DNA from: an uncultured Prevotellaceae bacterium
GTDB lineage: Bacteria > Bacteroidota > Bacteroidia > Bacteroidales > Bacteroidaceae
Reading direction: 5' to 3'
Assembly: GCA_902784615.1 (NCBI GenBank)
Contig: CACZVN010000023.1
Coordinates: 1-46,170, forward strand
DNA: 46,170 nt
Under the pieces are notes generated by a model. That model made no database searches. It worked only from the letters and a program-made list of their open reading frames with translations, and was not told where the DNA came from. Position 1 is the stretch's first letter; each line of letters begins with the position of its first letter. Made by a program: the position numbers and the translations under genes. Positions 1 to 7,833 of this stretch are shown here, in pieces.

Positions 1-3
1 TTG

Positions 4-77
4 AGCCTCTTGTCGGATTCGAACCAACGACCCCGAGATTACAAATCACGTGCTCTGGCCAACTGAGCTAAAGAGGC
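4..77 (-). tRNA. tRNA-Thr (anticodon TGT)
   Basis: Read on the minus strand this folds as a full cloverleaf. The 7-bp acceptor stem is GCCTCTT with AAGAGGC, the anticodon loop is TTTGTAA giving anticodon TGT (reads ACA), and the T arm is GTTGG-TTCGAAT-CCGAC. The discriminator base is T. The 3' CCA is not encoded (CAA follows), as is usual in Bacteroidetes. The anticodon stem has one T-T mismatch in its middle. In related genomes this tRNA begins a tRNA/tuf cluster that would continue off the left edge (established context; not visible here). Confidence 0.93.
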
Positions 78-131
78 TTTTCTAAGCAGCCGCTCTCTGT
101 TTCAGATTTACGACCTGTCGGAAAACGGCTG

Positions 132-162
132 CAAAGTTACTACTTATTTTTGAATTACCAAA
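132..162 (-). promoter_or_regulatory. Bacteroidetes-type promoter for the tRNA unit
   Basis: On the minus strand TTTG (159-162) is followed after 19 bases by TAACTTTG (132-139). This matches the -33/-7 consensus of the primary Bacteroidetes sigma factor and lies about 55 bases upstream of the tRNA, so tRNA-Thr and what follows likely have their own start after hpf. Confidence 0.75.
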
Positions 163-179
163 ACTTTTCTTGGATTTTT

Positions 180-479
180 TTATCTGTTCCTCAATTTTTC
201 CTTGAATTTCTGGAGCTGACCACGCATGGAATCCACGCAGAGATCGACACTTTCCTCAAATGTGTCACTGTCCTTCTCCACGAACAGCGTGCTTCCGGGT
301 ACTGCCACTGACAGACTGACCTCCTTATTCTGGGCCGTGGCGGGCTTGACTAATTTGCACTGCACCTCCACTTTCTGTATATCCTCAAAAGATTTTTCCA
401 ACTTGGCGACCTTCTTTTCGATGAACGCCTCTAGTTTCTCGGTAGCGTCGAAGTGAATCGACTGAATCTTAATCTCCAT
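180..479 (-). CDS. hpf: ribosome hibernation promoting factor, short type
   Basis: A 99-residue protein of the HPF/YfiA (RaiA) family, beginning MEIKIQSIHFDATEKLEAFI. The beta-alpha-beta-beta-beta-alpha pattern and basic C-terminal helix fit the single-domain short form, without the C-terminal dimerisation domain of long HPF. The family binds the 30S subunit near the decoding site and helps inactivate ribosomes in slow growth. The gene lies 36 bp downstream of xerC on the same strand with no clear promoter between them, so it is likely read from the rpsU-xerC side. Family assignment is firm; the role is inferred from the family. Confidence 0.92.
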   Translation of the reverse strand: MEIKIQSIHFDATEKLEAFIEKKVAKLEKSFEDIQKVEVQCKLVKPATAQNKEVSLSVAVPGSTLFVEKDSDTFEESVDLCVDSMRGQLQKFKEKLRNR

Positions 480-515
480 AGTTACCTCCTATTTTTAAAT
501 AGTTATTAATAAGGA

Positions 516-1397
516 TCAGGCTCTGGGATGAGCCTCTTTATATACTCGTTTCAATTGTTCGAACGTGGTATGGGCATAGATCTCGGTCGTCGAGACGCTC
601 TCATGGCCCAGCAGGTTCTTGATGCTCTCCAGTCCGGCACCGTTGTTCAGCATCGCCGTGGCGAAGGTATGGCGGAGCACGTGGGGAGAACGTTTCTTCA
701 GCGACGTGACTGCCGACAGGTACTTGTGCACGATGGCATACACCTGGTCGCCCGTCATCCGCTCGCCCTTGTCACTCAGGAACAGAGCGCCTGCCTCTTT
801 TCTCGCCACCTGTTCGTCGCGGATGGTGATATAATGGCTCAACACCTGTGACAGTTCCTCACCGAAGGGAATCACCCGCTGCTTATTGCGCTTACCCGTC
901 ACCTTCAGTTGTTTGGCCTCGAAATCCACGTCGGCATCGTTCAGCCCCGTCAGTTCTGCCCGTCTCAGTCCGGCCTCATAGAATAATAATAATATGGTAC
1001 GCGCGCGTACATCTTTATAACTATCCCCCCACTCGATCACATCGAGCAGGTTGTCCATCTCTCTTTCACGAAGGAACTGTGGCAGGGGTTTCGACTTCTT
1101 AGGACCTGTAATACAATGGGCGGGATCGGCGTCAACCAGCTTTCGTTTTAGGGCATAGCGATAAAAGGAACGCAATGCACTCAACTTTTTATTGATCGTT
1201 GAAGCGTTGTTTCCTTTATCCATCAGGTTCTCCATCCAGTCACGGATCAGGTCGGTGTCCACCTCCCCTAAAGAGAGCCCTTCGTCCCTAAAACTCAGAT
1301 ACGATTCAAATTCCCGGAGGCCTTCCTCGTATGTCAGCACTGTCTGCGGAGAAGCATTCCGCTCATAGCGCAGGTAGTTCAGAAACTGGTTAATCAT
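516..1397 (-). CDS. xerC: site-specific tyrosine recombinase, XerC/XerD type
   Basis: A 293-residue tyrosine recombinase of normal Xer length. An N-terminal SAM-like core-binding domain (about 1-85) precedes the catalytic domain (about 105-285). The catalytic set is visible: R145 in AGLRRAEL, K169 in TGKRNK, H239 and R242 in HVLRHTF, H265 in LGHES, and nucleophile Y274 in TTEIYAHT. Xer enzymes resolve chromosome dimers at dif. Position next to rpsU and hpf is typical of the gene usually named xerC in Bacteroidales, but XerC and XerD cannot be separated securely from sequence alone. It is not next to integrase cargo, so a phage or element integrase is unlikely. Confidence 0.88.
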   Translation of the reverse strand: MINQFLNYLRYERNASPQTVLTYEEGLREFESYLSFRDEGLSLGEVDTDLIRDWMENLMDKGNNASTINKKLSALRSFYRYALKRKLVDADPAHCITGPKKSKPLPQFLREREMDNLLDVIEWGDSYKDVRARTILLLFYEAGLRRAELTGLNDADVDFEAKQLKVTGKRNKQRVIPFGEELSQVLSHYITIRDEQVARKEAGALFLSDKGERMTGDQVYAIVHKYLSAVTSLKKRSPHVLRHTFATAMLNNGAGLESIKNLLGHESVSTTEIYAHTTFEQLKRVYKEAHPRA

Positions 1398-1491
1398 CCT
1401 TGTGCCTATTTGACAGGACGTAGTTAAATCCTGTTTTCGGCTACGAATTTACGGAAAATTTCCGAAACTACCAAATTTTCGGGAATATTTT

Positions 1492-1683
1492 TTATTCCTC
1501 GTTGGTACGGAGCTGCTGTACGTAAATGGCGTGCTCCATCTTAAGGCGCTTAAGTACAGAAGGTTTGTCGAACTGCTGACGACGGCGGAGCTCTTTCACC
1601 ACACCTGTCTTCTCAAACTTTCTCTTAAACTTCTTGAGGGCCTTCTCAATGTTCTCGCCTTCTTTTACTGGTACAATAATCAT
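1492..1683 (-). CDS. rpsU: 30S ribosomal protein S21
   Basis: A 63-residue basic protein starting MIIVPVKEGENIEKALKKFKRKFEKT, the conserved S21 beginning, followed by the RRRQQFDKPS segment. It is a small-subunit protein needed for initiation on many mRNAs in proteobacteria; in Bacteroidetes S21 is linked to the protection of the anti-Shine-Dalgarno sequence (established). First gene of the rpsU-xerC-hpf cluster, with a good promoter at 1751-1781. Length is normal. Confidence 0.95.
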   Translation of the reverse strand: MIIVPVKEGENIEKALKKFKRKFEKTGVVKELRRRQQFDKPSVLKRLKMEHAIYVQQLRTNEE

Positions 1684-1750
1684 TTGTCTTTGCTTTAATA
1701 TTTTATGTTAAACTTACTGCCTTTGGCACCATTGCCACGAAAAGCGGGTG

Positions 1751-1781
1751 CAAAATTACTGCTTTTTTACGAAACCACCAA
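1751..1781 (-). promoter_or_regulatory. promoter for rpsU
   Basis: On the minus strand TAATTTTG (1751-1758) matches the -7 TAnnTTTG consensus, with a TTG (1779-1781) 20 bases upstream as a partial -33 element. It lies about 70 bp ahead of the rpsU ATG. Confidence 0.6.
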
Positions 1782-1906
1782 GTTTTTATCCTTTTTTTAT
1801 TAAATTTTGCTCAAATCTCATTGCAATTATACTCAAATTGTGCTGTAAAATTACTCAATTTATTCAAAATATATGTCATAAATCCCCCCACAATAATTAT
1901 TCAGTC

Positions 1907-2278
1907 TCAATTCGCTGACCTTACACTAATTTTCTTTCCGTTTTTATTCCAAGTAAAAATCCAACTGCCACGACGGCTGGTGATGGTATTGCCAGACACT
2001 CCGACAATTTCACCGACATCTGAGGCACTCATGGCTTTCAACACTTTGCCTTTGGCATCATAGATGCGATAAAACGAATAATACTTCGTCACGAAGAAAT
2101 CACTGCCCCAGCCTTTCAGATCTCCTACGCTACTACGCGAGAACCCACCGATCTTCTTGCCAGCCTCATCATAGACATAATACCAGTTCTTAGTCTCTTC
2201 GATATACGAAATCTGCTGGCGCTGTGCCTTAACACCCACGGTCAGCATTGTCATCAGGATAATCAACCACTTTCTCAT
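1907..2278 (-). CDS. small secreted hypothetical protein
   Basis: A 123-residue protein with a clear signal peptide (MRKWLIILMTMLTVGVKAQ, cleavage probably after the AQ region). The mature part has repeated short beta-type segments around YYVYDEAGKKIGGFS, FYRIYDAKGKVLKAMS and WIFTWNKNGKKIS, so it looks like a repeated beta-hairpin unit built on a Y/W-x-x-D/N-x-x-G-K pattern. No family is recognised. Its ATG overlaps the stop of the AbiEii gene (ATGA, 2275-2278), so it is translationally coupled to the toxin. Its first 17 coding bases are identical to those of the outer-membrane protein gene starting at 5848. Function unknown. Confidence 0.75.
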   Translation of the reverse strand: MRKWLIILMTMLTVGVKAQRQQISYIEETKNWYYVYDEAGKKIGGFSRSSVGDLKGWGSDFFVTKYYSFYRIYDAKGKVLKAMSASDVGEIVGVSGNTITSRRGSWIFTWNKNGKKISVRSAN

Positions 2279-3123
2279 AGATTGTTAAATAATACTTCCT
2301 TGAATACCATTCTGTCGGCCAACTGCAGGAAGTAGTCGTTCGACCAGACATCCAGTTCGTGAGGATTATTCTTGAGGAATGGCCGCACATCGGTCTTGAC
2401 ATCCTCTATGTTTGTGGTGGCAAGACGATCTTTTAGGACAGCCTTGAATTCCTCTATAGACATTTCTTTTCCATTGAACTCGCGGATACGCTCTTGCAGA
2501 TGCTTGAAATCAAGAGGGATCTGCCACCGCACATACCACTCGAAGTCATACCAGTCGCGTCCTTTTACACGTGTTTTCCAGTTTCGGAATACCAGCGCGT
2601 GCATCTTGCCCGCATACAGGTCGGGTAACTGGAAACAACGTACCATAAAGGTATAAGGCAAGGTCAGCGCCCTCTGCTCTGTATGGAACATCAATGGTGG
2701 TTGGGTATCGACTTCTATCTTCACTTTCACCGTTTTCTCTGTCTGGAAAGCCACATTATAAACATCTGTATTGTCCTTTAAAAAAGCTGAATCAACCCTA
2801 CCGAAGACCTTCTTATCCTTCTTTTTGATTTCGACCTTACGTCCTAAAGCATCGAACTCGTCGATAATCGGCTGGAAATAGTTCTCGAACACGAACTTAT
2901 CATCTGGAGTCAACAGCGAAAAATCCATATCCTCGGAGAAACGTGGCAATTGATGAAACAGTCGCAGACAAGTGTCACCATAAAAAGCTGCCTTGTCGAA
3001 GAATCCTCCCCGATGCAGTCCTGCCAGCACCACCTGCTGAGTAATTTCATAGATGGCATTCTGCTTATCTTTGGCAGTATTGATCTGATAACGCTGTAGC
3101 GCCCTTTCAAAAAACTCGTTCAT
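2275..3123 (-). CDS. AbiEii-family nucleotidyltransferase toxin (type IV TA)
   Basis: A 282-residue DNA-polymerase-beta-like nucleotidyltransferase of the AbiEii/AbiGii family. The motif-1 region is YGDTCLRLFH (residues 48-57) and the catalytic acidic pair is in SEDMDFSLL (D65, D67). In AbiE systems the toxin is bacteriostatic and blocks phage propagation; characterised relatives add nucleotides to tRNA acceptor ends (family knowledge). The usual motif 1 carries G-G/S-T/S; here the second glycine position is D50, so activity should not be assumed. It overlaps the antitoxin by ATGA (3120-3123) and is itself coupled to the small secreted gene downstream. Confidence 0.88.
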   Translation of the reverse strand: MNEFFERALQRYQINTAKDKQNAIYEITQQVVLAGLHRGGFFDKAAFYGDTCLRLFHQLPRFSEDMDFSLLTPDDKFVFENYFQPIIDEFDALGRKVEIKKKDKKVFGRVDSAFLKDNTDVYNVAFQTEKTVKVKIEVDTQPPLMFHTEQRALTLPYTFMVRCFQLPDLYAGKMHALVFRNWKTRVKGRDWYDFEWYVRWQIPLDFKHLQERIREFNGKEMSIEEFKAVLKDRLATTNIEDVKTDVRPFLKNNPHELDVWSNDYFLQLADRMVFKEVLFNNL

Positions 3124-3743
3124 CTTTCCAAAATCTTTATCAGGTTGTTAATGGCTTGTTGCTTCTTACTCACAGCGGCACATTGACGGAATATGTCAAC
3201 GTTCATTTCCCTGAAGGCATCCATATCCAGTCGCAGATCCTCTTCCAAAAAGACATAGGTATCCTTAAGGAATCGCAAAGGAAGTCTCGGAGTCGTGATG
3301 ATATAGTCACACAAAGCCTTTTCAGGTGTAGCTATTAAGTAGGACACCCCTTCTTCTTCGCGCTGGGTAATTCCTATCGGATAATAGTCCTTGGCACAGT
3401 GATGATACTCAAACCGTCCGACATCATTCTGAAAAGAAACCGTCAGATGCGTCGTCATAGACTCTATCACTTCAACCTGCTCTGGTATCAGTCCGTATTC
3501 TCTCAGAGCCGTCAGCATAGACACATACGAGGGGCCATAAAGCACATTGCCTATCAGGTTCAGTGAAAGCAAAAGACCGTTTTCCTTTGGAGACACGACA
3601 TATAGGCCACGCTTCAGACGGATAATCCTACCCGTCTTCTCAAGGTTTGCCACCTTTCTGTTAGCCGACTTCACATCAGGGTATAGTGAAGCGACAGCAG
3701 CGGTGTTAACAGGGATGTTCTTTAAGACAGCCAATTCGTTCAT
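3120..3743 (-). CDS. AbiEi-family antitoxin / transcriptional regulator
   Basis: A 207-residue protein of the AbiEi antitoxin family. The N-terminus (about 1-50) has the winged-helix pattern with NRKVANLEKTGRIIRLKRGLYVV, and the C-terminal half carries the AbiEi signature region around YGPSYVSMLTALREYGLIPE and TPEKALCDYI. Such antitoxins repress their own operon and neutralise the AbiEii toxin without direct protein contact (established for type IV TA). First gene of a coupled three-gene unit with a promoter at 3770-3800. Full length; no truncation seen. Confidence 0.88.
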   Translation of the reverse strand: MNELAVLKNIPVNTAAVASLYPDVKSANRKVANLEKTGRIIRLKRGLYVVSPKENGLLLSLNLIGNVLYGPSYVSMLTALREYGLIPEQVEVIESMTTHLTVSFQNDVGRFEYHHCAKDYYPIGITQREEEGVSYLIATPEKALCDYIITTPRLPLRFLKDTYVFLEEDLRLDMDAFREMNVDIFRQCAAVSKKQQAINNLIKILER

Positions 3744-3769
3744 TACGATCTCTTTATTACTTCAGGGAG

Positions 3770-3800
3770 CAAAATTAGTAAATTTTTCGATAGAAAACAA
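3770..3800 (-). promoter_or_regulatory. promoter for the abiE unit
   Basis: On the minus strand a TTG (3798-3800) is followed after 20 bases by TAATTTTG (3770-3777), a good -7 element. The start codon at 3743 lies about 20 bases downstream of the expected +1, giving a very short leader. The surrounding AT-rich stretch could hold an AbiEi operator, but no clear inverted repeat was found. Confidence 0.6.
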
Positions 3801-3801
3801 C

Positions 3802-4135
3802 ATTTTTTGTATTTTTCTCTCAAAAAAAATACCATTTAAATCCTTTTAATCTAAAATTCCGCACACTTATCCAAGTTTTTCTTGGTTTTCTGTGCAAATT
3901 TCATTGGTTTTTTATCCTAATATCTTCCCCGATTATTTGCATATCTCGTATGATAAGTTGGACATTAGATATGGAAGCGTTTGAATTTGAGTATAGTCAT
4001 ACGACCGTTTGCGTATAGGAAAACGATAAAAAAGCACGTACTTTCTCCCTGTTACCTTTAATCTTTCCCCTGCAAGCATTATTATTAGTAAAGCCGGATG
4101 CTATTTGCGTCAGGCTTTTTGCGATGGCATCAGTC
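3802..4135. other. AT-rich intergenic stretch, no gene seen
   Basis: No credible coding sequence on either strand. It contains a small hairpin (CCAAG-TTTTT-CTTGG, about 3872-3887) and the stronger hairpin at 4090-4118. It separates the abiE unit from the end of the outer-membrane protein gene. Confidence 0.6.
4090..4118. terminator. hairpin downstream of the outer-membrane protein gene
   Basis: AAAGCC and GGCTTT arms continue into a partly paired inner stem with a short loop. It lies about 20 bp past the stop at 4136 on the minus strand. The best T-run follows the plus-strand reading (CTTTTTG), where no gene ends, so direction and function are uncertain. Confidence 0.4.
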
Positions 4136-5848
4136 TTATCTCCAAGGATAAAAGGTAAGTCCGATTGTCAGGGCGCGATTATGATATGACTGCATCAGCA
4201 TATACGACTCTCCCGTCGGCTGCCCTGCGATGTCGTGGAAGTCGGCAAACACATTACAACGTTTCCCTAAGTCCTTATTCAACTTCACAGAAGCGTAGAG
4301 ATGGGCATGTTGGTCATAAGCCTCTATCTTACTGTTGTAAATCAACACGGACGACAGTCTGAAACCCTTGCCTAACAAGACGGTTGGGGCAAGTTTCAAG
4401 GTGTAGAACGTGTTGTTCACAGCCTCATCGTAGCTGATGTGCAGGTGGTATAGATTAGCGCCAGCCGTGAGCCGTAAGGCGCCCTGATGCCAGGTGGCCG
4501 TCGCACCCAGACCTAACAGCGATTCGTTGGGTGTCACCATGTCGTTGAGCAGGGTATGCGTCACCCTTCCCGTAACGACGAACCGCTCCGACTGATAGGT
4601 ATAGCGGGCTTCGGAACGCCAGGCAAGGTTGGTCTTATAGTTGGCATTGTGATGAACCTGTGAGCCGTCGAGATAGTCATGGAAGTCGCTGGCGAGGGGA
4701 TTGAAGTAGGTGCGGCTGAAGACACCCTGCAGGAAGTGTCGGCCTGTGCGATATCCCACGATGGCATGCAGGGCATGATCATTACGATTATGCGACCACA
4801 GGCTGCCGTCGCCCTCGTCGTAGTGCTTATCCCAGAAGGTGTTATGGCGGAAACGGTCGCCAAGGCTGATGATCCACGGACCTTTCTTATAGTCGAACTG
4901 CACATAGAGGTCGTTGTAGAGGTTCTGTTCGCGACGGAGTCCCTCGTACCAGAGGTTCGTGTAACCACCCTCATAGCCAGCGGTCATCCAGAGCGACTGG
5001 TTCATAAAGGGAACACTACACTCGGCAATCCACCAGGGTAGTACGGTCTGCTCCAACCAGGAAGAGCTTTTCGCATAGCTCACACCCGTCTCGAAATAAA
5101 GTCCTGCCTCCTGTTCGTTGAGGGTGCGCTCGTAAGTGGCGACGAGCTCGCCCCAACGTAATCTGTTGAACACGCGATCATCTTCGATGGACTCGGCATG
5201 ATACACCTTATCCTGATACTCGTTATAGCCTTGCGAGAGTTTCAGCTTCAACAGGTCGCGATCGGAGGCCTGCCAATCCACGAAGAGCATCGCATTCTCT
5301 ACGCCATTACGCGAGGTGATGCTGGTGCCTGAGAGCGCATCTGCCCGACCATACTGCAGGTTGGTCTGTGCAAAGGCGCGCACGGTAACGTTCTCTCCCT
5401 GATTGGCGATATCGGCATACACCTGTCCGTTGCCATAGGTGCTGCCGTTCAGGGCCAGTTTTCCCGTCAGGCCCTCACCCTCTTTAAACGTCAGGTCGAT
5501 AGAGCCCGATACGCCGTCGCTGGCATTGTTCACAGCACCATAGGTACACACCGTCACTTCGCTAAGGTCGCAGGCCTTGATGCCCTCGAGCAGTGGCTCG
5601 CAATCGACACTCAGGAAGATATCATCCACACTCAGCACATAGTCGGCCGTGAGTGTCTTGCCACCGCTCGACATCAGTTCCGGACAGATATGCAGCACGT
5701 CGAGCAGCGTCATCTCAGGGTCGGGATTCAGCTGTTCCACATGAATGATGTATTTATTGCCTTCATGCTCGATGATCTCCTCCTGTCCCCTCACTGAGAG
5801 GAAGAAGCAGGCCAGAAACGCCACCGTTATTATCAACCACTTTCTCAT
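4136..5848 (-). CDS. TonB-dependent-receptor-like outer-membrane protein
   Basis: A 570-residue secreted protein. Signal peptide MRKWLIITVAFLACFFLSVRG; then a plug-like domain (about 35-115) with LSVDDIFLSVDCEPLLEGIKACDLSEVTV and a GVSGSIDLTFKEG segment; then long alternating beta strands to a C-terminus ending in LTFYPWR, as expected for an outer-membrane barrel. It is shorter than typical TonB receptors (700-1000) and lacks the N-terminal carboxypeptidase-like domain common in Bacteroidetes. Substrate unknown. Its ATG overlaps the stop of the M24 peptidase gene (5845-5848), so the two are coupled. Confidence 0.75.
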   Translation of the reverse strand: MRKWLIITVAFLACFFLSVRGQEEIIEHEGNKYIIHVEQLNPDPEMTLLDVLHICPELMSSGGKTLTADYVLSVDDIFLSVDCEPLLEGIKACDLSEVTVCTYGAVNNASDGVSGSIDLTFKEGEGLTGKLALNGSTYGNGQVYADIANQGENVTVRAFAQTNLQYGRADALSGTSITSRNGVENAMLFVDWQASDRDLLKLKLSQGYNEYQDKVYHAESIEDDRVFNRLRWGELVATYERTLNEQEAGLYFETGVSYAKSSSWLEQTVLPWWIAECSVPFMNQSLWMTAGYEGGYTNLWYEGLRREQNLYNDLYVQFDYKKGPWIISLGDRFRHNTFWDKHYDEGDGSLWSHNRNDHALHAIVGYRTGRHFLQGVFSRTYFNPLASDFHDYLDGSQVHHNANYKTNLAWRSEARYTYQSERFVVTGRVTHTLLNDMVTPNESLLGLGATATWHQGALRLTAGANLYHLHISYDEAVNNTFYTLKLAPTVLLGKGFRLSSVLIYNSKIEAYDQHAHLYASVKLNKDLGKRCNVFADFHDIAGQPTGESYMLMQSYHNRALTIGLTFYPWR

Positions 5849-7677
5849 ATTGCAGCGCAGGCATCTTTAAGCCATGTTTGTTCCTCTTCGTTAAGATAGG
5901 GTAAGAGGGTATCGAAGACGCGCTGGTGGTAGTCGTTAAGCCAGGCGATTTCTTCAGGAGAAAGCATGTCGAGAATGATGGGCGTCTTGTCGATGGGACA
6001 GAGGGTGAGCGACTCGAACTGGAGGAACTTGCCGAATTCCGTCTCTTTGTAGGGCGTGATGAGCAGCGTGTTCTCCGTACGGGCACCACAACGGCTTGCC
6101 AAATAAATGCCAGGTTCGTCGGTGATGGTCATGCCAGCCACCAAAGGAGCGGGTTTCCACTCCATGCGGAACTGATGGGGTCCTTCGTGGACATTGAGAT
6201 AAGTACCCACACCATGACCTGTGCCATGCAGGTAGTTCAGGCCTTCGCGCCACATGTCTTTGCGGGCGAGGATATCGATCTGCGTACCACTGGCTCCTGA
6301 AGGGAACTTGCAGAGTTCAATCTGGATATGACCTTTCAGCACGAGGGTATAGACCTTCTTCTCCTCCTCTGTGAGCGGGCCGAGGGCGATGGTACGGGTG
6401 ATATCCGTCGTGCCGTCGAGATACTGGGCACCGCTGTCGAGCAACAGCAGACCTTTGGGCTGCAAGGGGATATCCGTCTCAGGCGTAGCCTCATAATGCA
6501 CAATGGCGGCATGGGCGCCATAGCCGGCGATGGTGTCGAAGGAGATATCACGATAGAGAGGCTGTTCGGCACGGAGCGAGGTAAGTTTCTCGTCGATGGA
6601 GATCTCTGTCAGTTGCGAGATCTCGGGTTTGCCGATATAGCCTGAGAGCCAATGGAGGAACTTTACGAGTGCGATGCCGTCTTTCAGCATCGCTGACCTA
6701 AAACCCGCTATTTCAGTCTCATTCTTAACGGTCTTCATCCGTTTGACGGGCGACTCCTCCTCTACGATCTCCGTCTTCTGCAGGTCGTTCATCTTGCCCT
6801 TGTTCTTAACCACTTCATAGAGCGCATAGTTCACCTCGTCAGGATCGAGCAGGATGTTATACTCGAAGTATTTCTTCAGGCCGTTCTTCACCTGGTCGTA
6901 GTCTTCCACCCCGATTCCTTCCTTTTTCAGATAGGCCGAAACCTCAGGTGTCAGTTTCTCCTTATTTATATATAAGGTGACGCTCTTCGAGGAGATGAGC
7001 AGGTAACTGACGAAGACGGGATTGCAATGGACGTCCGTGCCTCGCAGGTTCAGCGTCCAGGCGATATCATCGAGGGCTGCCATCAGCATACCGTCAGCAT
7101 GCTGCTCACGCAAGGCCTGACGGATACGGGCGATCTTATCGCTACAACTCTCGCCAGCATATTGCATGGGATAGATCTCGATGGGATTCTGAGGAATGGG
7201 AGGACGATTCGTCCATATCTGGCGCAAAGGATCGAAATTCGTACGGAGGGTGATGCCGTTCTCCTTGCGCAGGTCGGCTATCAGCGCCTTCACCTTATTA
7301 GTAGAACTGCACCAGCCGTCGATGCCCACCTCCGTCCAGTCCTCATAAGGATGCCTGTGAGCCGTGATCTCCTTACCCAACCACTGGGCGATAGTGGGTG
7401 TGCCTTCGATCTTCAGTTTCATCAACTGGAACCCCGTACCCTTGAGCTGTTCCTCAGCAGCGAGGAAGTAGCGCGAGTCAGTCCAGAGGGCAGCAGCATC
7501 CAACGTGACCACTGCCGTTCCTGCCGAGCCGTTGAAACCCGAGATAAACTCACGTCCCTTCCAGTGGTCGGGGATATATTCGCCCTGATGGGGGTCTGTA
7601 CTGGGGAAGATAAAGGCAGCCAGATGTTCGCGCCGCATCACCTCACGGAGGTCTTCTAATCGTTGACTGATCGTCAT
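5845..7677 (-). CDS. aminopeptidase P family (M24B) metallopeptidase
   Basis: A 610-residue cytosolic peptidase that removes N-terminal residues preceding proline. Two creatinase-like N-terminal domains (about 1-310) precede the pita-bread catalytic domain. Metal ligands are in LLDSGAQYLDGTTDITRT (two Asp), LHGTGHGVGT (His), ITDEPGIY (Glu) and RTENTLLI (Glu), followed by the extra C-terminal domain of the long, eukaryote-like subfamily. No signal peptide. Length is normal for that subfamily (about 590-610). The outer-membrane protein gene follows with an ATGA overlap, which suggests a link between peptide uptake and proline-peptide breakdown (inference). Confidence 0.93.
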   Translation of the reverse strand: MTISQRLEDLREVMRREHLAAFIFPSTDPHQGEYIPDHWKGREFISGFNGSAGTAVVTLDAAALWTDSRYFLAAEEQLKGTGFQLMKLKIEGTPTIAQWLGKEITAHRHPYEDWTEVGIDGWCSSTNKVKALIADLRKENGITLRTNFDPLRQIWTNRPPIPQNPIEIYPMQYAGESCSDKIARIRQALREQHADGMLMAALDDIAWTLNLRGTDVHCNPVFVSYLLISSKSVTLYINKEKLTPEVSAYLKKEGIGVEDYDQVKNGLKKYFEYNILLDPDEVNYALYEVVKNKGKMNDLQKTEIVEEESPVKRMKTVKNETEIAGFRSAMLKDGIALVKFLHWLSGYIGKPEISQLTEISIDEKLTSLRAEQPLYRDISFDTIAGYGAHAAIVHYEATPETDIPLQPKGLLLLDSGAQYLDGTTDITRTIALGPLTEEEKKVYTLVLKGHIQIELCKFPSGASGTQIDILARKDMWREGLNYLHGTGHGVGTYLNVHEGPHQFRMEWKPAPLVAGMTITDEPGIYLASRCGARTENTLLITPYKETEFGKFLQFESLTLCPIDKTPIILDMLSPEEIAWLNDYHQRVFDTLLPYLNEEEQTWLKDACAAI

Positions 7678-7706
7678 GTTCTTAGTTAATTGTAATTTCG
7701 ACTTTA

Positions 7707-7722
7707 CAAAGGTACAAAATTA
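7707..7722 (-). promoter_or_regulatory. tandem -7 elements upstream of the M24 peptidase
   Basis: On the minus strand TAATTTTG (7715-7722) directly abuts TACCTTTG (7707-7714). Either can serve as a TAnnTTTG element about 30-40 bp before the ATG at 7677. Confidence 0.55.
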
Positions 7723-7788
7723 GTGTTACAAATTGGAGGGATTAACACAGATTAATAATAAAAATCCAACTTATATGAGTTTTTTTCG

Positions 7789-7796
7789 TATCTTTG
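7789..7796 (+). promoter_or_regulatory. -7 element for mdh
   Basis: TATCTTTG lies 37 bp before the mdh ATG and is followed by an A-rich leader without a Shine-Dalgarno site. The -33 element is not clear. Confidence 0.55.
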
Positions 7797-7833
7797 CAGC
7801 ACTTTAAATATAACAAATTATAATAATACAATT

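Noticed and set aside
997-1010. GTACGCGCGCGTAC palindrome in xerC
   Set aside because: It falls in conserved catalytic-domain codons (DVRARTIL), has no partner element, and is probably a codon coincidence.
3872-3887. CCAAG-TTTTT-CTTGG hairpin as a terminator
   Set aside because: Stem of only 5 AT-biased pairs and not placed at any gene end.
7027-7659. Plus-strand open frame of 210 codons
   Set aside because: Antisense to the M24 peptidase gene, which has the full set of metal ligands.
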